The position numbers and the translations under genes are program-made. Shown here one piece after another: positions 43,521 through 52,521 of a stretch of DNA of 64,000 nt. The notes under the pieces are model-generated. The model was not told the origin of the DNA, made no database searches, and saw nothing but the letters and a program-made list of their open reading frames with translations. How positions within the stretch are numbered: the first letter of the stretch is position 1; the number at the start of each line of letters is the position of its first letter. Source of the DNA: Pseudidiomarina terrestris (GTDB lineage Bacteria; Pseudomonadota; Gammaproteobacteria; Enterobacterales; Alteromonadaceae); NCBI RefSeq assembly GCF_030466405.1, contig NZ_JAGGJF010000001.1:836435-900434 (forward strand). Direction: 5' to 3'.

Positions 43521-46488
43521 TCATTTTATCTAATAGTTGCTCTAAGGCTTCTTGTGCGTGTTGTTTAGCACTATCTGATGATAGTACCCGATAGAGCTCA
43601 AAGTTTCGCCAGTAATCAGGAAAACGTTGCAGTCTCGACTGTAACTGCTGCTGTGCAGTTGGGGTGTCCTGTGCGGCCAGATAGAGAAGGTGCGAGGCAT
43701 AAATGGTTTCATTATTAAGCTCGTCCAGGCGTTGCCAAATGGGATGCGAGGATGAAAAATCACCATAAAATGCCACTTCCGTCAGTATTTTGGCCTCTAA
43801 TAACTGTGACCAGTTCTGCGCAAGAACAGTGTCGGCAAGCGTGGTAAAGTCGTTATTCTGAGTCAGGCGGTAGCGCAGCATTTCCTGCAGCCAGTGGAAC
43901 GTCAGAGCTTGCTCACGGTTAAAGGACTCGCTGAGTTTACTTAACCGTTCAAGGTTATTTTCCAGGGCCTGCGTCTGATGCAGGTGAAACGCAATCTCCG
44001 CCTCCCATAGCAAACTTTCAGTTAGCCCCCGGGTATCGCCAATCTCATCGGCGATACGGATGGCTTCATCGATACTCTCTGCTGCCGCTGCCATGCGGCT
44101 TTGCGCGAAATTCAGCCGACTTGCTTGTATGTGCGCGGCCATACTGGCTTCCGGACTGATGTCTGCGGCGGTAAATAGCTCTGCCAGCAGTTGCTCAGCC
44201 TGTCTGAACTGTCCTTGCAGGCCCAGCAGGTGTGCCAGACTCACCTGGATGCTATGCAAGGTCGATGTTTCATTCAGCTCGGTGACAATTTGCAGCGCTT
44301 GCCGCCAGTACACTTCGGCAAGGCTGTAGTCCCCGAGCAGGAAATTAATGAAAGCGACGTTGTTTATGCTTTGACTTTGCACATAAGGGGAGCCTTCTCT
44401 GAGGCGCAGATCCAGTGCCCGTTTATAATGCACCAGAGCCTGCTGGTAAAAGCCCTGTTCTTCATTGAGCAGACCTCGCTCGTTTTCAATGTGAGCAACC
44501 GCCAGCGGGTCATCCTGAGCTTTAGCCAGAGTGGTCGCTTCTTTTAGTGCCGCGTCAGCCGCCGCGAAATCGCGCAAGATTGCAGCCACAGTCGCATAGT
44601 TGCCCAAGGTGGTAATGCGATCTTGAGGATACTTCTCCGCGCTTCGATACTCCAGCGCTTGCGAAAAGTAACGTAGTGCTTGTTGGTATTGCGCTAAGCG
44701 CAAGTGACCCACGCCAAAAGCATTCAGCACCAGGCCTTGGCCCTCATCGCTCTCGCGCTGTCCAAAAATGATGAGGGCCTGTGTCAGCTCTTGCTGCAAG
44801 GCTGATTGTGTCTCCCCCTGAATAATTTTCAGTCGCGCCAGCTCAAACCACCAATAAGGTTGCTGTGGATCCAATGCCAGAGCTTTTTGATAGTATTCCC
44901 GCGCCGTCTCCAGGTGACCGAGCTGACTCGCAACCTGCGCGCGTTGTGCAGCAATATCGGCGCGCTGTGGATAACGCACGAGCAGTTCATCGAGGATTTC
45001 TGCAGCGGCCTCAAACTGTTGATCGAGTTGTGCCAGTTCCGCCCGCGCCTGTAGCTTCCAGTAGCCACTGACATCGGCATCGACAATCGACTGCAGTTGC
45101 GCATACAGCGCGTCCGGGTCGTCTTGCGAGCGCACCGCTTGAAGTTGCTCCAGTAATGCGAGTTCGCTCGTAGAGGTTGTGGTTGAGCTCGAACGTTCCG
45201 CCGTCAGCAAATAGTCTTTAACCTGACTACTGACTTGCGTAGCGAGCTGCTGTGCGGTCTGATCGGAGACCGTATAGGTCGAGCTCATGAGCACTTGCTC
45301 ACCGGGATAGACCGTCAACAAGGCGTGCAATTGTGACGCTGTACCTACTGTTTTGTTACTCAGCGTCAGTAAGTAGTCGGCCTCAGTGATTTGTGCCAGG
45401 CGCGAGCGCTCACGCTCAGCGCGTTCAGGTTGAATACCTAAGCGCTCCACCAGACGTTGAATGGTACTCGGCTCAATGGAATAAAGGTCGGGCTCGGTTT
45501 GCAGGGTAAGATGAACCAGTTGCGCAATAGCGACATAGTCCTCGTTACTGTATATACCAAGGGTTGCGATAGGTGCATCCGGCGCGGTGGTGGCATCGAC
45601 CGCCGGGGGCGCAGCACGCCATAGCCAGAATCCGATGACCGCAGCAATGAGTAACAGCAATGCGGCAGGCATAATAAAGCGCCGGGGTGACTGTGGTTCG
45701 AGCGTAGCCAAACAAGTGGCCAGAGAAGGTCGCCGTTCAGGCTCATCTGCCTGCAAGGCCGCAGCCAGTTGCTGCAGTGCCCGACGTTTTACCGTGACAT
45801 TTTGCCAGCTTTTTGGTGTGATTGCGGCAAGCAGCTGTTCTAACACCTTGCCAAGCGCGTAGCGGTCGCCTGCTGTCGTAGGTACGTGTGAGCGTGCGAC
45901 TTCAGGTGCGGTATAACCCTCTGAAAAATGATGAGTGATAGCGTCTCTGGTGGTGGTGCCAATACCAAAATCGACAATTTTAACTTCATTATCATCGGTA
46001 ACGACGATGTTTGCGGGTTTGATATCGCCATGAATAATGCCATTTTCATGGCAGCTTTGCAGCGCGGACACTAAAGCTTTAAACCAGCCCAGACATTGTT
46101 CCGCAGAAAGCTGCTGTTCCAGCACTTCCTGCAGGGATTTGCCTTCAATCAACGACATCGTGAAAAAGACAAAGTCGTCCGTCGCATAAAACTCGTGGAC
46201 GCGAACGATGTTTGGATGTTGCAGCTGCCGCGCCAGAATAACTTCGTTGCGCAACTGTTCAATGGATTCTGCGGTAACAGGGGCGTCGGCCGCTAACAGT
46301 TTGACCGCGCACTCTTCTTCAAGCACGGTGTCAAAAGCTTGATAAACACTTGCCTGTCCACCCCGACCGAGTAACTTGACGATCTTAAAGCGATGGGCAA
46401 GCTCTTGCCCGGGCACAAGCAAGTGTTGCGAAGCGCGCTTGGTCTCCGCCGGGTCGTTTGGCTGGTCTGGCTCTGTTACATCAGTCAT
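43477..46488 (-). CDS. Membrane Ser/Thr protein kinase with C-terminal TPR array
   Basis: A 1003-residue eukaryotic-like kinase. Gly loop LGRGGQASVY (residues 40-49), catalytic Lys63 in CAVKLL, HGDIKPAN (153-160) with Asp155 and Asn160, DFG at 173-175 and APE at 194-196 are all present. The catalytic loop is HGD, a non-RD form, which is usual for activation-loop-independent kinases. One transmembrane helix lies at 271-290. The C-terminal 700 residues hold a TolB-like region (about 305-420) and about ten TPR units (for example EYYQKALALDPQQPYWWFEL) that would be periplasmic. Third gene of the operon. Confidence 0.93.
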   Translation of the reverse strand: MTDVTEPDQPNDPAETKRASQHLLVPGQELAHRFKIVKLLGRGGQASVYQAFDTVLEEECAVKLLAADAPVTAESIEQLRNEVILARQLQHPNIVRVHEFYATDDFVFFTMSLIEGKSLQEVLEQQLSAEQCLGWFKALVSALQSCHENGIIHGDIKPANIVVTDDNEVKIVDFGIGTTTRDAITHHFSEGYTAPEVARSHVPTTAGDRYALGKVLEQLLAAITPKSWQNVTVKRRALQQLAAALQADEPERRPSLATCLATLEPQSPRRFIMPAALLLLIAAVIGFWLWRAAPPAVDATTAPDAPIATLGIYSNEDYVAIAQLVHLTLQTEPDLYSIEPSTIQRLVERLGIQPERAERERSRLAQITEADYLLTLSNKTVGTASQLHALLTVYPGEQVLMSSTYTVSDQTAQQLATQVSSQVKDYLLTAERSSSTTTSTSELALLEQLQAVRSQDDPDALYAQLQSIVDADVSGYWKLQARAELAQLDQQFEAAAEILDELLVRYPQRADIAAQRAQVASQLGHLETAREYYQKALALDPQQPYWWFELARLKIIQGETQSALQQELTQALIIFGQRESDEGQGLVLNAFGVGHLRLAQYQQALRYFSQALEYRSAEKYPQDRITTLGNYATVAAILRDFAAADAALKEATTLAKAQDDPLAVAHIENERGLLNEEQGFYQQALVHYKRALDLRLREGSPYVQSQSINNVAFINFLLGDYSLAEVYWRQALQIVTELNETSTLHSIQVSLAHLLGLQGQFRQAEQLLAELFTAADISPEASMAAHIQASRLNFAQSRMAAAAESIDEAIRIADEIGDTRGLTESLLWEAEIAFHLHQTQALENNLERLSKLSESFNREQALTFHWLQEMLRYRLTQNNDFTTLADTVLAQNWSQLLEAKILTEVAFYGDFSSSHPIWQRLDELNNETIYASHLLYLAAQDTPTAQQQLQSRLQRFPDYWRNFELYRVLSSDSAKQHAQEALEQLLDKMNEAQREAYQRFAQL

Positions 46489-46561
46489 GCAGGTCGACTA
46501 TAGGCTGCTAAGGTCTACCTCAACTTATCACAGAATTGGTAAAGGTCTAATACTGGATTCT

Positions 46562-47413
46562 TTATCCGGCGAGTTGGCTGAGTTGCTGTTCGGCGAAATT
46601 AATCTGAGAATCAATGGTCGCCAGGCTCAGCTCCATTGCCCACATCTTGGTGAAGCTTTCAATTAAGGCAATATCCTGTTCGGTAAAATAATGGTGATGT
46701 TCTGTGCTGTCGGCGTACAGCACTGCACTGACGACTTGATTGACGACAATAGGAAAAGCCATGGCAGCTTTGATATTAGCCCGTTGCACACTGGCTGCTG
46801 CGCCGAGTTGCTGATGCAAAATAGCGTTGTTCGCTATCGCCGGTTTTTGTGTCTCTACGGCCTGCCGGATTAAAGTAGTGGTGCCGGTGAAGCCTGCAGG
46901 TTCCTGCCATTGCGGATAGCCGCGACAAGCACTGAGCTGGCCGCGGGCATCGAGCAGGACTAATGCGGTGCGGTCGCTGTTTAAGAGTTGCGCCACGCTT
47001 TCTTGCAGCATCGGTAGCAAGGTGTCGATGGTGTGCGTTTGCTGCCAGGCACTCTGCAGCGAGGCAAAAACTTGCTTAGCCCAGGTTTTGCGATTCAGGC
47101 TAATGGCCAGTTGGTGTGCTGATTTTGGCGCAAAGACCAGGTTCAAATGCCCCACCTGCAGCACCGTCTCAGCGGTTAAGGCACTGGATGAACACCGCTG
47201 GTTATTTACGGACAGGCCGTTGGTGCTGTTTAGATCTCTGACCTGCCACTGTTCATTCTGAAAGTGAAGTAAACAATGGCGGCGCGATACCGTCGGGTGG
47301 TCAACCTGGATATCGCAGCTGGCGCTGCGGCCGACCACGTAGGATTGCGCCTCAAACAGTTGGTGCTGAGGCGCGAAACGGTCCTGGTAAACGATATCGA
47401 CAATCGCTGGCAT
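46562..47413 (-). CDS. FHA-GAF protein
   Basis: A 283-residue cytoplasmic protein. The N-terminal FHA domain (about residues 20-95) shows YVVGRSASCDIQVDHPTVSRRHCLL and RDLNSTNGL; FHA domains bind phosphothreonine. The C-terminal GAF domain (about residues 130-270) has LNSDRTALVLLDARG and AMAFPIVVNQVVSAVLYADS, a small-ligand or dimerisation module. AGGA precedes the ATG. It lies 10 bases after the secreted-protein gene and 73 bases before the Ser/Thr kinase gene in one operon. Most likely it docks on the phosphorylated Ser/Thr kinase, which is inference. Confidence 0.94.
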   Translation of the reverse strand: MPAIVDIVYQDRFAPQHQLFEAQSYVVGRSASCDIQVDHPTVSRRHCLLHFQNEQWQVRDLNSTNGLSVNNQRCSSSALTAETVLQVGHLNLVFAPKSAHQLAISLNRKTWAKQVFASLQSAWQQTHTIDTLLPMLQESVAQLLNSDRTALVLLDARGQLSACRGYPQWQEPAGFTGTTTLIRQAVETQKPAIANNAILHQQLGAAASVQRANIKAAMAFPIVVNQVVSAVLYADSTEHHHYFTEQDIALIESFTKMWAMELSLATIDSQINFAEQQLSQLAG

Positions 47414-47423
47414 CGTTAATGTC

Positions 47424-48269
47424 CTATAGCGTCCGCAAGCTGTAGCGTAAGGTGGTCGCCATACCTAACATGCGGCCTTGCACGTTCACTAAGTCACCCG
47501 CTGAGCGCCAGACGTTTGGAAACAACGTGCCATCGTCCGCTTCAAGTAGGTTAATAAGCTGCTGTGTCTCAGCTAATGCCTGCCCGGTCTGGTTGGCGTT
47601 TAAGGCGGTTTCGATCGCGTTTAGAGCGGTAGCCAATGCATTCAGCGCGGAATAATCTAAGTTGCTTTGTTGCGCACTGACGAAATTTTGCATGCGCGCG
47701 AATTTGGTCGCAATAACACTGCTCTTGCTGCGCAGGTCAGCCAGGATAACGAAGTCAGAGAACTGGCCGCCATTGCCGCGAACACGCATGCTGCCAGCAC
47801 CAGTCATGGTGGTCATGTCTTCAAAAGTACCATTGGCATGCGAGTGGAATAAGCGCAACGGTGAGCCTTCTGTGTAATGCAGCGATTTTGTGTAAATCTC
47901 GATTTCATACGCACCACTAAAGGAAAAGCCTTTATTGGGATCCGGGGTAATCGAAATCTGCACCGGAAACGCAGTAGGCAGCGCGGTCAGTAAATTATCG
48001 GGTAAACGTGAAACGAGCGACGGGTCGGTCACACTCAGTAGCTGGGCGTCGACGGTAAAATTTTCCGCCGAAAGGCCCACGGCATTATCAAATTTAATCT
48101 TCAGATCGAAGCTAACAAGCTGAGTCAACTCGACACTGGTTTCAATCGTGTTGGCACGATGATTGATGTCCAAAGTCAGTGGATCGGCTTGACTTGCAGG
48201 CACGCTAAACAAAAGCAAAGCTGCTGCAGCCACCGAAGAAAACTTACTGAAACAGTTGCTTATCAACAT
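47424..48269 (-). CDS. Secreted protein of unknown function, first gene of the kinase operon
   Basis: A 281-residue exported protein with a signal peptide of about 28 residues (AAAALLLFSVPASQA). The mature N-terminal 150 residues look beta-rich (LTLDINHRANTIETSVELTQL, FSGAYEIEIYTKSLHY), perhaps an immunoglobulin-like or lectin-like domain. The C-terminal 90 residues are helical with Ala/Asn/Leu repeats (LDYSALNALATALNAIETALN). No family is recognised. GAGAGG lies about 9 bases before the start. It is probably the envelope-facing component of the phospho-signalling cluster. Confidence 0.72.
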   Translation of the reverse strand: MLISNCFSKFSSVAAAALLLFSVPASQADPLTLDINHRANTIETSVELTQLVSFDLKIKFDNAVGLSAENFTVDAQLLSVTDPSLVSRLPDNLLTALPTAFPVQISITPDPNKGFSFSGAYEIEIYTKSLHYTEGSPLRLFHSHANGTFEDMTTMTGAGSMRVRGNGGQFSDFVILADLRSKSSVIATKFARMQNFVSAQQSNLDYSALNALATALNAIETALNANQTGQALAETQQLINLLEADDGTLFPNVWRSAGDLVNVQGRMLGMATTLRYSLRTL

Positions 48270-48283
48270 AGGTGGTACCTCTC

Positions 48284-48310
48284 TTGTTACAATTTGTTAC
48301 AGTTAACAAA
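48284..48310. promoter_or_regulatory. Phased TTGTTACA repeats upstream of the kinase operon
   Basis: Two copies of TTGTTACA (48284-48291 and 48294-48301) lie 10 bases apart, one helical turn, followed by TTAACAAA (48303-48310). They are 15-41 bases upstream of the first operon ATG on the minus strand. Candidate activator or repressor site; inference. Confidence 0.45.
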
Positions 48311-48349
48311 TTAAATGTACTCCTTCTTTCTGATTTTGTCATCCCGAAT

Positions 48350-48376
48350 AAAAAAAGGGGGCTCGAACCGAGCCCC
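48350..48376 (-). terminator. Rho-independent terminator of the subtilase gene
   Basis: On the minus strand GGGGCTCG pairs with CGAGCCCC over a 3-base loop and is followed by a T-run. It separates the protease gene from the kinase operon downstream. Confidence 0.9.
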
Positions 48377-48399
48377 AAACAGTCAGGGTGACTCAACGC

Positions 48400-50880
48400 T
48401 TAAAAGAGTTCGTAATAGTTGCTGTATAAGCGACCGGTCAGCAACGCATAGTGTGCGCGGGTAATGTTGGTCGCCGGCGCAAAATGCGCGGTCAGCTGGG
48501 GTTCGAGATCGAAAGGTCCCTGTTCGATACCAAACTGTACATTCAGCAAGCCATAGTTGATGGCGGTCTGTACGTAGCCTTTCATTTGCGCAGGGATGCT
48601 ATCCTGATCAGAAAGCACTACAGTCTGTCCGCGATAATCCACCAGAATATCCTGGCTGCTATCGAAGGCTTTAGCCGTAGCTTCCAGGCCAAGTACCTGA
48701 ACCAGAGTGTAAGCCAGGTCGAGTTTGCTGACCTCTCCTCTTGGGTCAAAATTACCGTTGTTGGAAAGCATGACCGGAGCTTGTACCTGGTCGCTGTCTT
48801 TCAATGCTGCACCGGTAACAGATACGGCTTCCGCGTAGGCGACAAAATCACCATTCACATTGTTTAGGTTTGGCTGCGGCTCGTTGAGTAAATCACGATA
48901 CTGACGAATCGCACCACCCATGACTAAGTACTGGGCAAGATCCTTACGCTCCAGGTTGCGGTCAGGTCGGAATTTACCGTTGGTGAAGCCATCGACGAGG
49001 CGTTCAGAAACCGCAAATTCAATCGCATTTTGCTGTGGATGACTTTCAATATCATCGACACCGTCGTAGCCGCCGTTAAGCTCAAAGGTCACCGTGCCTG
49101 AAATCACCTCAGGGACGCCAGGACCGTTGGTCACATCAAGCGGATCAGGGTCAACACCAGATAGTGAGGTTAAGCCATACACATAGACCTGCCACGTGCC
49201 CGCCTGACCTGGCGCAGAAACTCGCATACCTGTCTCCAGTACGGGCAGCGTGAGATTACCGAAGTATTCGGTACCATCGGGTGCTACAAGGACCAGCTTG
49301 GTGGTATTGGCTAGAGTATCAGCGCTGGCTTTGACCCAGGCGACATCTTCCCCCACCTGGAAACTGTGGGTTTCCGGCTCACCGACCGGTGCGTATAACA
49401 CTTCAAATGGCTCAACACGGTCACTGGTCGTGATCAGTGCATTGGCATTGAACGTATTGAGGTTGTTGACACTTGCTACGTAATCCAAATCATAATCAAG
49501 TGCAGCAGAAACCGCGGCTTTGGCATTCACATAACCGGCGCCGACTTCCCATTTTTGGTAACCTGGCATGTTGGTCGCGGTTTCTTGCAGGAGGCGTTTG
49601 ATGTCAAGTAGCGACAAGCTCGGATTTGCTTCCATCATCAAAGCGATAATGCCTGAAACATGTGGCGTCGCCATAGAGGTGCCAGAGATCATGGTATAAA
49701 AAGGTACGTACTCGGTTTCAATTGCGTCAAGGTCAGCATCGCCGCCATTAGAAACCAGATTGGTACTGGCACGGGTGGAGATAATATCAACGCCTGGTGC
49801 AACGATGGTCACTTCGTTGTTATAGGTCCAGGTGCTGTTGTCGGGCATTTGGAATGTATCCGACTCACCTTTTAAACCGCGTGATGAAAATCCTGCCAAG
49901 TGGCCGAATTTATCGCCCGCACCCACGGAAATACCCCACGGAATTTGCGCGTAAGGGTTATGGCTGTCTTCGCCAGGGCCTGAGTTACCGGCCGCAAATA
50001 CGGAAAGGATACCAAGCTTGTAAGCTTTATAAGAAGCGATACTTACCGGGCTGTCAGGGCTGAATTTACCGCTTGAACCCCACGAGTTACTCATGATGCG
50101 AATCGGCGAATTAAAGGCGTAGACATTATTGATGGCGTAGTCATAACCACCGACGGCATCGAGAATTGATACCCCGGCACCAGAACCATAACCCACCAGG
50201 TCCGCGTCCGGCGCTGCGCCCATGTACTTGCCATCAGACATGACGCCAGAGCCGGCGATAGTGCCTGCACAATGGGTGCCGTGACCGACGTTCAAGTCAG
50301 TATTAATCTGTCCTTCCAGCACAAAGCCGTCGGTGGGAGCCACCAGGCTGATGGCTTCGGCACTGGTAATGGCTTGCACATTTTCAACCACCGTATCGCC
50401 GTAGAGGAGATCCTGATGCGCGGCATCGATGCCTGAATCGTTGACCATAATGGTCACACCTTTACCAGTGAACGAGGTGTTGTTGCGTTGGATAAACTCG
50501 TTGCTTTGCAGCTGTTCAACGCCGGTTATTTTGCGTTGGTCAGCATTGAAGTACTGCAGTTGACGGTTCAGCCAGATTGAGCGGACGTCCGATTGTTGCG
50601 CCAGGCTCTCGATTTGCTGACGGGTGGCAAGTACGCCAATGATCGGCAGTGACGAGAATTGCACGCCTTGGGCTAAGCCAAGATCCAATAATTGCTGGAT
50701 CTGTGATTCGGTCACGGGCTCGAGTTGATCGTAAGTAACCACAGCCATGATTTGTTCAGAAGCGCTAAGTACCGGAAGCTTCGCTTTCAGCTGGTCGCCG
50801 ATAACGGCCTCGGCCATGGCCTGGCCTGGCGCGGCGGCAAGGGTTAATGCCGCAATAGTGGTGAGAGCAAATTTCTTCAT
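48400..50880 (-). CDS. Secreted S8 subtilase with C-terminal SLH-like repeats
   Basis: An 826-residue exported serine protease. Signal peptide about 1-23 (AMAEA). A propeptide-like region (about 25-115) precedes the S8 domain with Asp148 (VNDSG), His203 (GHGTHCAGTIAG) and Ser near 402 (SGTSMATPHVSGI). The middle carries a beta-rich P-domain-like segment. The last 190 residues contain S-layer-homology-like units: AIEFAVSERLVDGFTNGKFRPDRNLERKDLAQYLV and a second weaker one ending ITRAHYALLTGRL. SLH units normally anchor proteins to cell-wall polymers in Gram-positives and a few others. The start is set at 50880, 8 bases after GAGGAA. Confidence 0.92.
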   Translation of the reverse strand: MKKFALTTIAALTLAAAPGQAMAEAVIGDQLKAKLPVLSASEQIMAVVTYDQLEPVTESQIQQLLDLGLAQGVQFSSLPIIGVLATRQQIESLAQQSDVRSIWLNRQLQYFNADQRKITGVEQLQSNEFIQRNNTSFTGKGVTIMVNDSGIDAAHQDLLYGDTVVENVQAITSAEAISLVAPTDGFVLEGQINTDLNVGHGTHCAGTIAGSGVMSDGKYMGAAPDADLVGYGSGAGVSILDAVGGYDYAINNVYAFNSPIRIMSNSWGSSGKFSPDSPVSIASYKAYKLGILSVFAAGNSGPGEDSHNPYAQIPWGISVGAGDKFGHLAGFSSRGLKGESDTFQMPDNSTWTYNNEVTIVAPGVDIISTRASTNLVSNGGDADLDAIETEYVPFYTMISGTSMATPHVSGIIALMMEANPSLSLLDIKRLLQETATNMPGYQKWEVGAGYVNAKAAVSAALDYDLDYVASVNNLNTFNANALITTSDRVEPFEVLYAPVGEPETHSFQVGEDVAWVKASADTLANTTKLVLVAPDGTEYFGNLTLPVLETGMRVSAPGQAGTWQVYVYGLTSLSGVDPDPLDVTNGPGVPEVISGTVTFELNGGYDGVDDIESHPQQNAIEFAVSERLVDGFTNGKFRPDRNLERKDLAQYLVMGGAIRQYRDLLNEPQPNLNNVNGDFVAYAEAVSVTGAALKDSDQVQAPVMLSNNGNFDPRGEVSKLDLAYTLVQVLGLEATAKAFDSSQDILVDYRGQTVVLSDQDSIPAQMKGYVQTAINYGLLNVQFGIEQGPFDLEPQLTAHFAPATNITRAHYALLTGRLYSNYYELF

Positions 50881-50952
50881 CGTTTCATTCCTCTGGTTGT
50901 TCTGTTGATTTTTTCTGCACAACTATCGTGGTCGAGGGGGAGCTGAAGTGAT

Positions 50953-50971
50953 ATAGGGGTAATCCCCCTAT
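50953..50971. promoter_or_regulatory. Dyad operator candidate upstream of the subtilase
   Basis: ATAGGGG (50953-50959) and CCCCTAT (50965-50971) form a perfect 7-bp dyad with a 5-base spacer, 73 bases upstream of the subtilase start and in the gap shared with ccoG. One strand reads TACCCCT, which fits the NarL heptamer pattern TACYYMT. Confidence 0.5.
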
Positions 50972-51033
50972 TTGTGGGCTAGCGGTGTCAATTTTTTAAA
51001 CCAACAAGCGAAATGTATTTTTTAAGGTTTAGC

Positions 51034-51063
51034 CTGAAAATTAGTGACAAATAAGCGTATAAT
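51034..51063 (+). promoter_or_regulatory. Candidate ccoG promoter
   Basis: A consensus TATAAT (51058-51063) is preceded at 18 bases by CTGAAA (51034-51039), a moderate -35. The ccoG ATG is 43 bases downstream. Confidence 0.5.
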
Positions 51064-51105
51064 CCCTTCAGATCTTGTGGAAATAGCTGAGGGTGGCGTA
51101 CGGTT

Positions 51106-52521
51106 ATGGAGCAGAAAGTGAAAGTAATGGCGGCGGATCAAGTGAAGATCCAGCGTCCTGACCCCGATAAGCGCAGCAACGATTACTCGCCGCGCAGCCG
51201 AATTTACGTGCGCGACGTGAAAGGGAAGCTGGAATGGTTCCGCCGCGGCTTCGGCTTTTTACTGTTGTTCGTCTTTGCCCTCATCCCCTGGCTGCAGTGG
51301 AACGGTGACCAGGCCGTACTGCTGGATATTGCCAACCAACGCTTTCGTATTTTTGGTATGACCCTGTGGCCGCAGGATCTGACGATTTTGGCCTGGGTGT
51401 CGATTGTGGCTGCATTTGCCCTGTTCTTTGTGACCACCTTGTACGGGCGAGTGTGGTGCGGCTTTATGTGTCCGCAAACCACCTGGACCTTTATTTTCAT
51501 GTGGTTCGAGAAAAAGATCGAGGGTCCGCGCAACAAGCGTATTGCGCTGGATCGGCGTCCCTGGGATTTCGATAAGCTTTGGCGAAAGACCGCCAAGCAT
51601 GCCTCCTGGCTTCTCGTAGCATTACTCACGGCAATGATATTTGTCGGTTACTTCACCAATGTTCGGGAATTATTTACCGACTTTTGGACGTTCGACACCG
51701 GCTTCTGGGCCACTTTCTCGGTCTTGTTCTTTACCTTTTGTACCTACGGTAACGCAGGTTGGATGCGTGAAATCATGTGTACCCACATGTGTCCTTATGC
51801 GCGCTTCCAATCAGCCATGTTCGATAAAGATACGGTGACCGTATCTTACGATCCGAATATGGGTGAGCCGCGGGGGCCACGCTCCAAACGTACGGATTAC
51901 AAAGCCAAAGGCCTAGGCACCTGTATTGACTGTAATATGTGTGTGCAGGTTTGTCCTACAGGTATCGATATCCGCAACGGCTTGCAGTACGAGTGCATTA
52001 ACTGCGGTGCGTGCGTGGACGCCTGTAACGATGTCATGGATAAAATGAACTACCCACGCGGCCTCATTCGCTTTACCACTGAGCGCAATCTGGAAGGCGG
52101 AAGAACCCGGAAAACACGCTTCAAAGCGGTGGGCTATTTTGTTGTGATGGTGATTATGGCGACCTTGCTGGTATGGGATATCTCCACCCGCAAGCCCCTT
52201 GAAGTCGACATTCTGCGCGATCGCAACCAGCTGTACAGTATCAGCATGGAAGGTTGGGTACAGAACGTGTATACCCTGAAAATACTGAATAAGTCACAGT
52301 TGCCGCAAACCTTTACTATCGAGGCGCAAGGCTTTGAGCGAACGCAGTTACTCGGTACCACCGAGGTCACCATTGACGGCGGCTCAATTGCCACAGTGCC
52401 AGTGACCCTCGCCGTGCATCCGGACGAAGTCACCGAGCGGGTACAGGACATTTACTTCGTTGTGACCAGCACCGATGGTACAGTGACGGAACAACACCAA
52501 ACGAGTTTTCTTTATGAGTAA
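51106..52521 (+). CDS. ccoG: CcoG, cbb3 oxidase accessory ferredoxin-type protein
   Basis: A 471-residue inner-membrane protein (FixG/RdxA) that reduces copper for assembly of cbb3 cytochrome oxidase. Several transmembrane helices are visible. The N-terminal redox motif is RVWCGFMCPQTTW. The two 4Fe-4S clusters are in CIDCNMCVQVCPTGIDI and CINCGACVDACND. A C-terminal immunoglobulin-like domain covers about residues 365-470. The cbb3 subunit genes are not in this window. The next gene, srkA, overlaps its end by 8 bases. Confidence 0.96.
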   Translation: MEQKVKVMAADQVKIQRPDPDKRSNDYSPRSRIYVRDVKGKLEWFRRGFGFLLLFVFALIPWLQWNGDQAVLLDIANQRFRIFGMTLWPQDLTILAWVSIVAAFALFFVTTLYGRVWCGFMCPQTTWTFIFMWFEKKIEGPRNKRIALDRRPWDFDKLWRKTAKHASWLLVALLTAMIFVGYFTNVRELFTDFWTFDTGFWATFSVLFFTFCTYGNAGWMREIMCTHMCPYARFQSAMFDKDTVTVSYDPNMGEPRGPRSKRTDYKAKGLGTCIDCNMCVQVCPTGIDIRNGLQYECINCGACVDACNDVMDKMNYPRGLIRFTTERNLEGGRTRKTRFKAVGYFVVMVIMATLLVWDISTRKPLEVDILRDRNQLYSISMEGWVQNVYTLKILNKSQLPQTFTIEAQGFERTQLLGTTEVTIDGGSIATVPVTLAVHPDEVTERVQDIYFVVTSTDGTVTEQHQTSFLYE

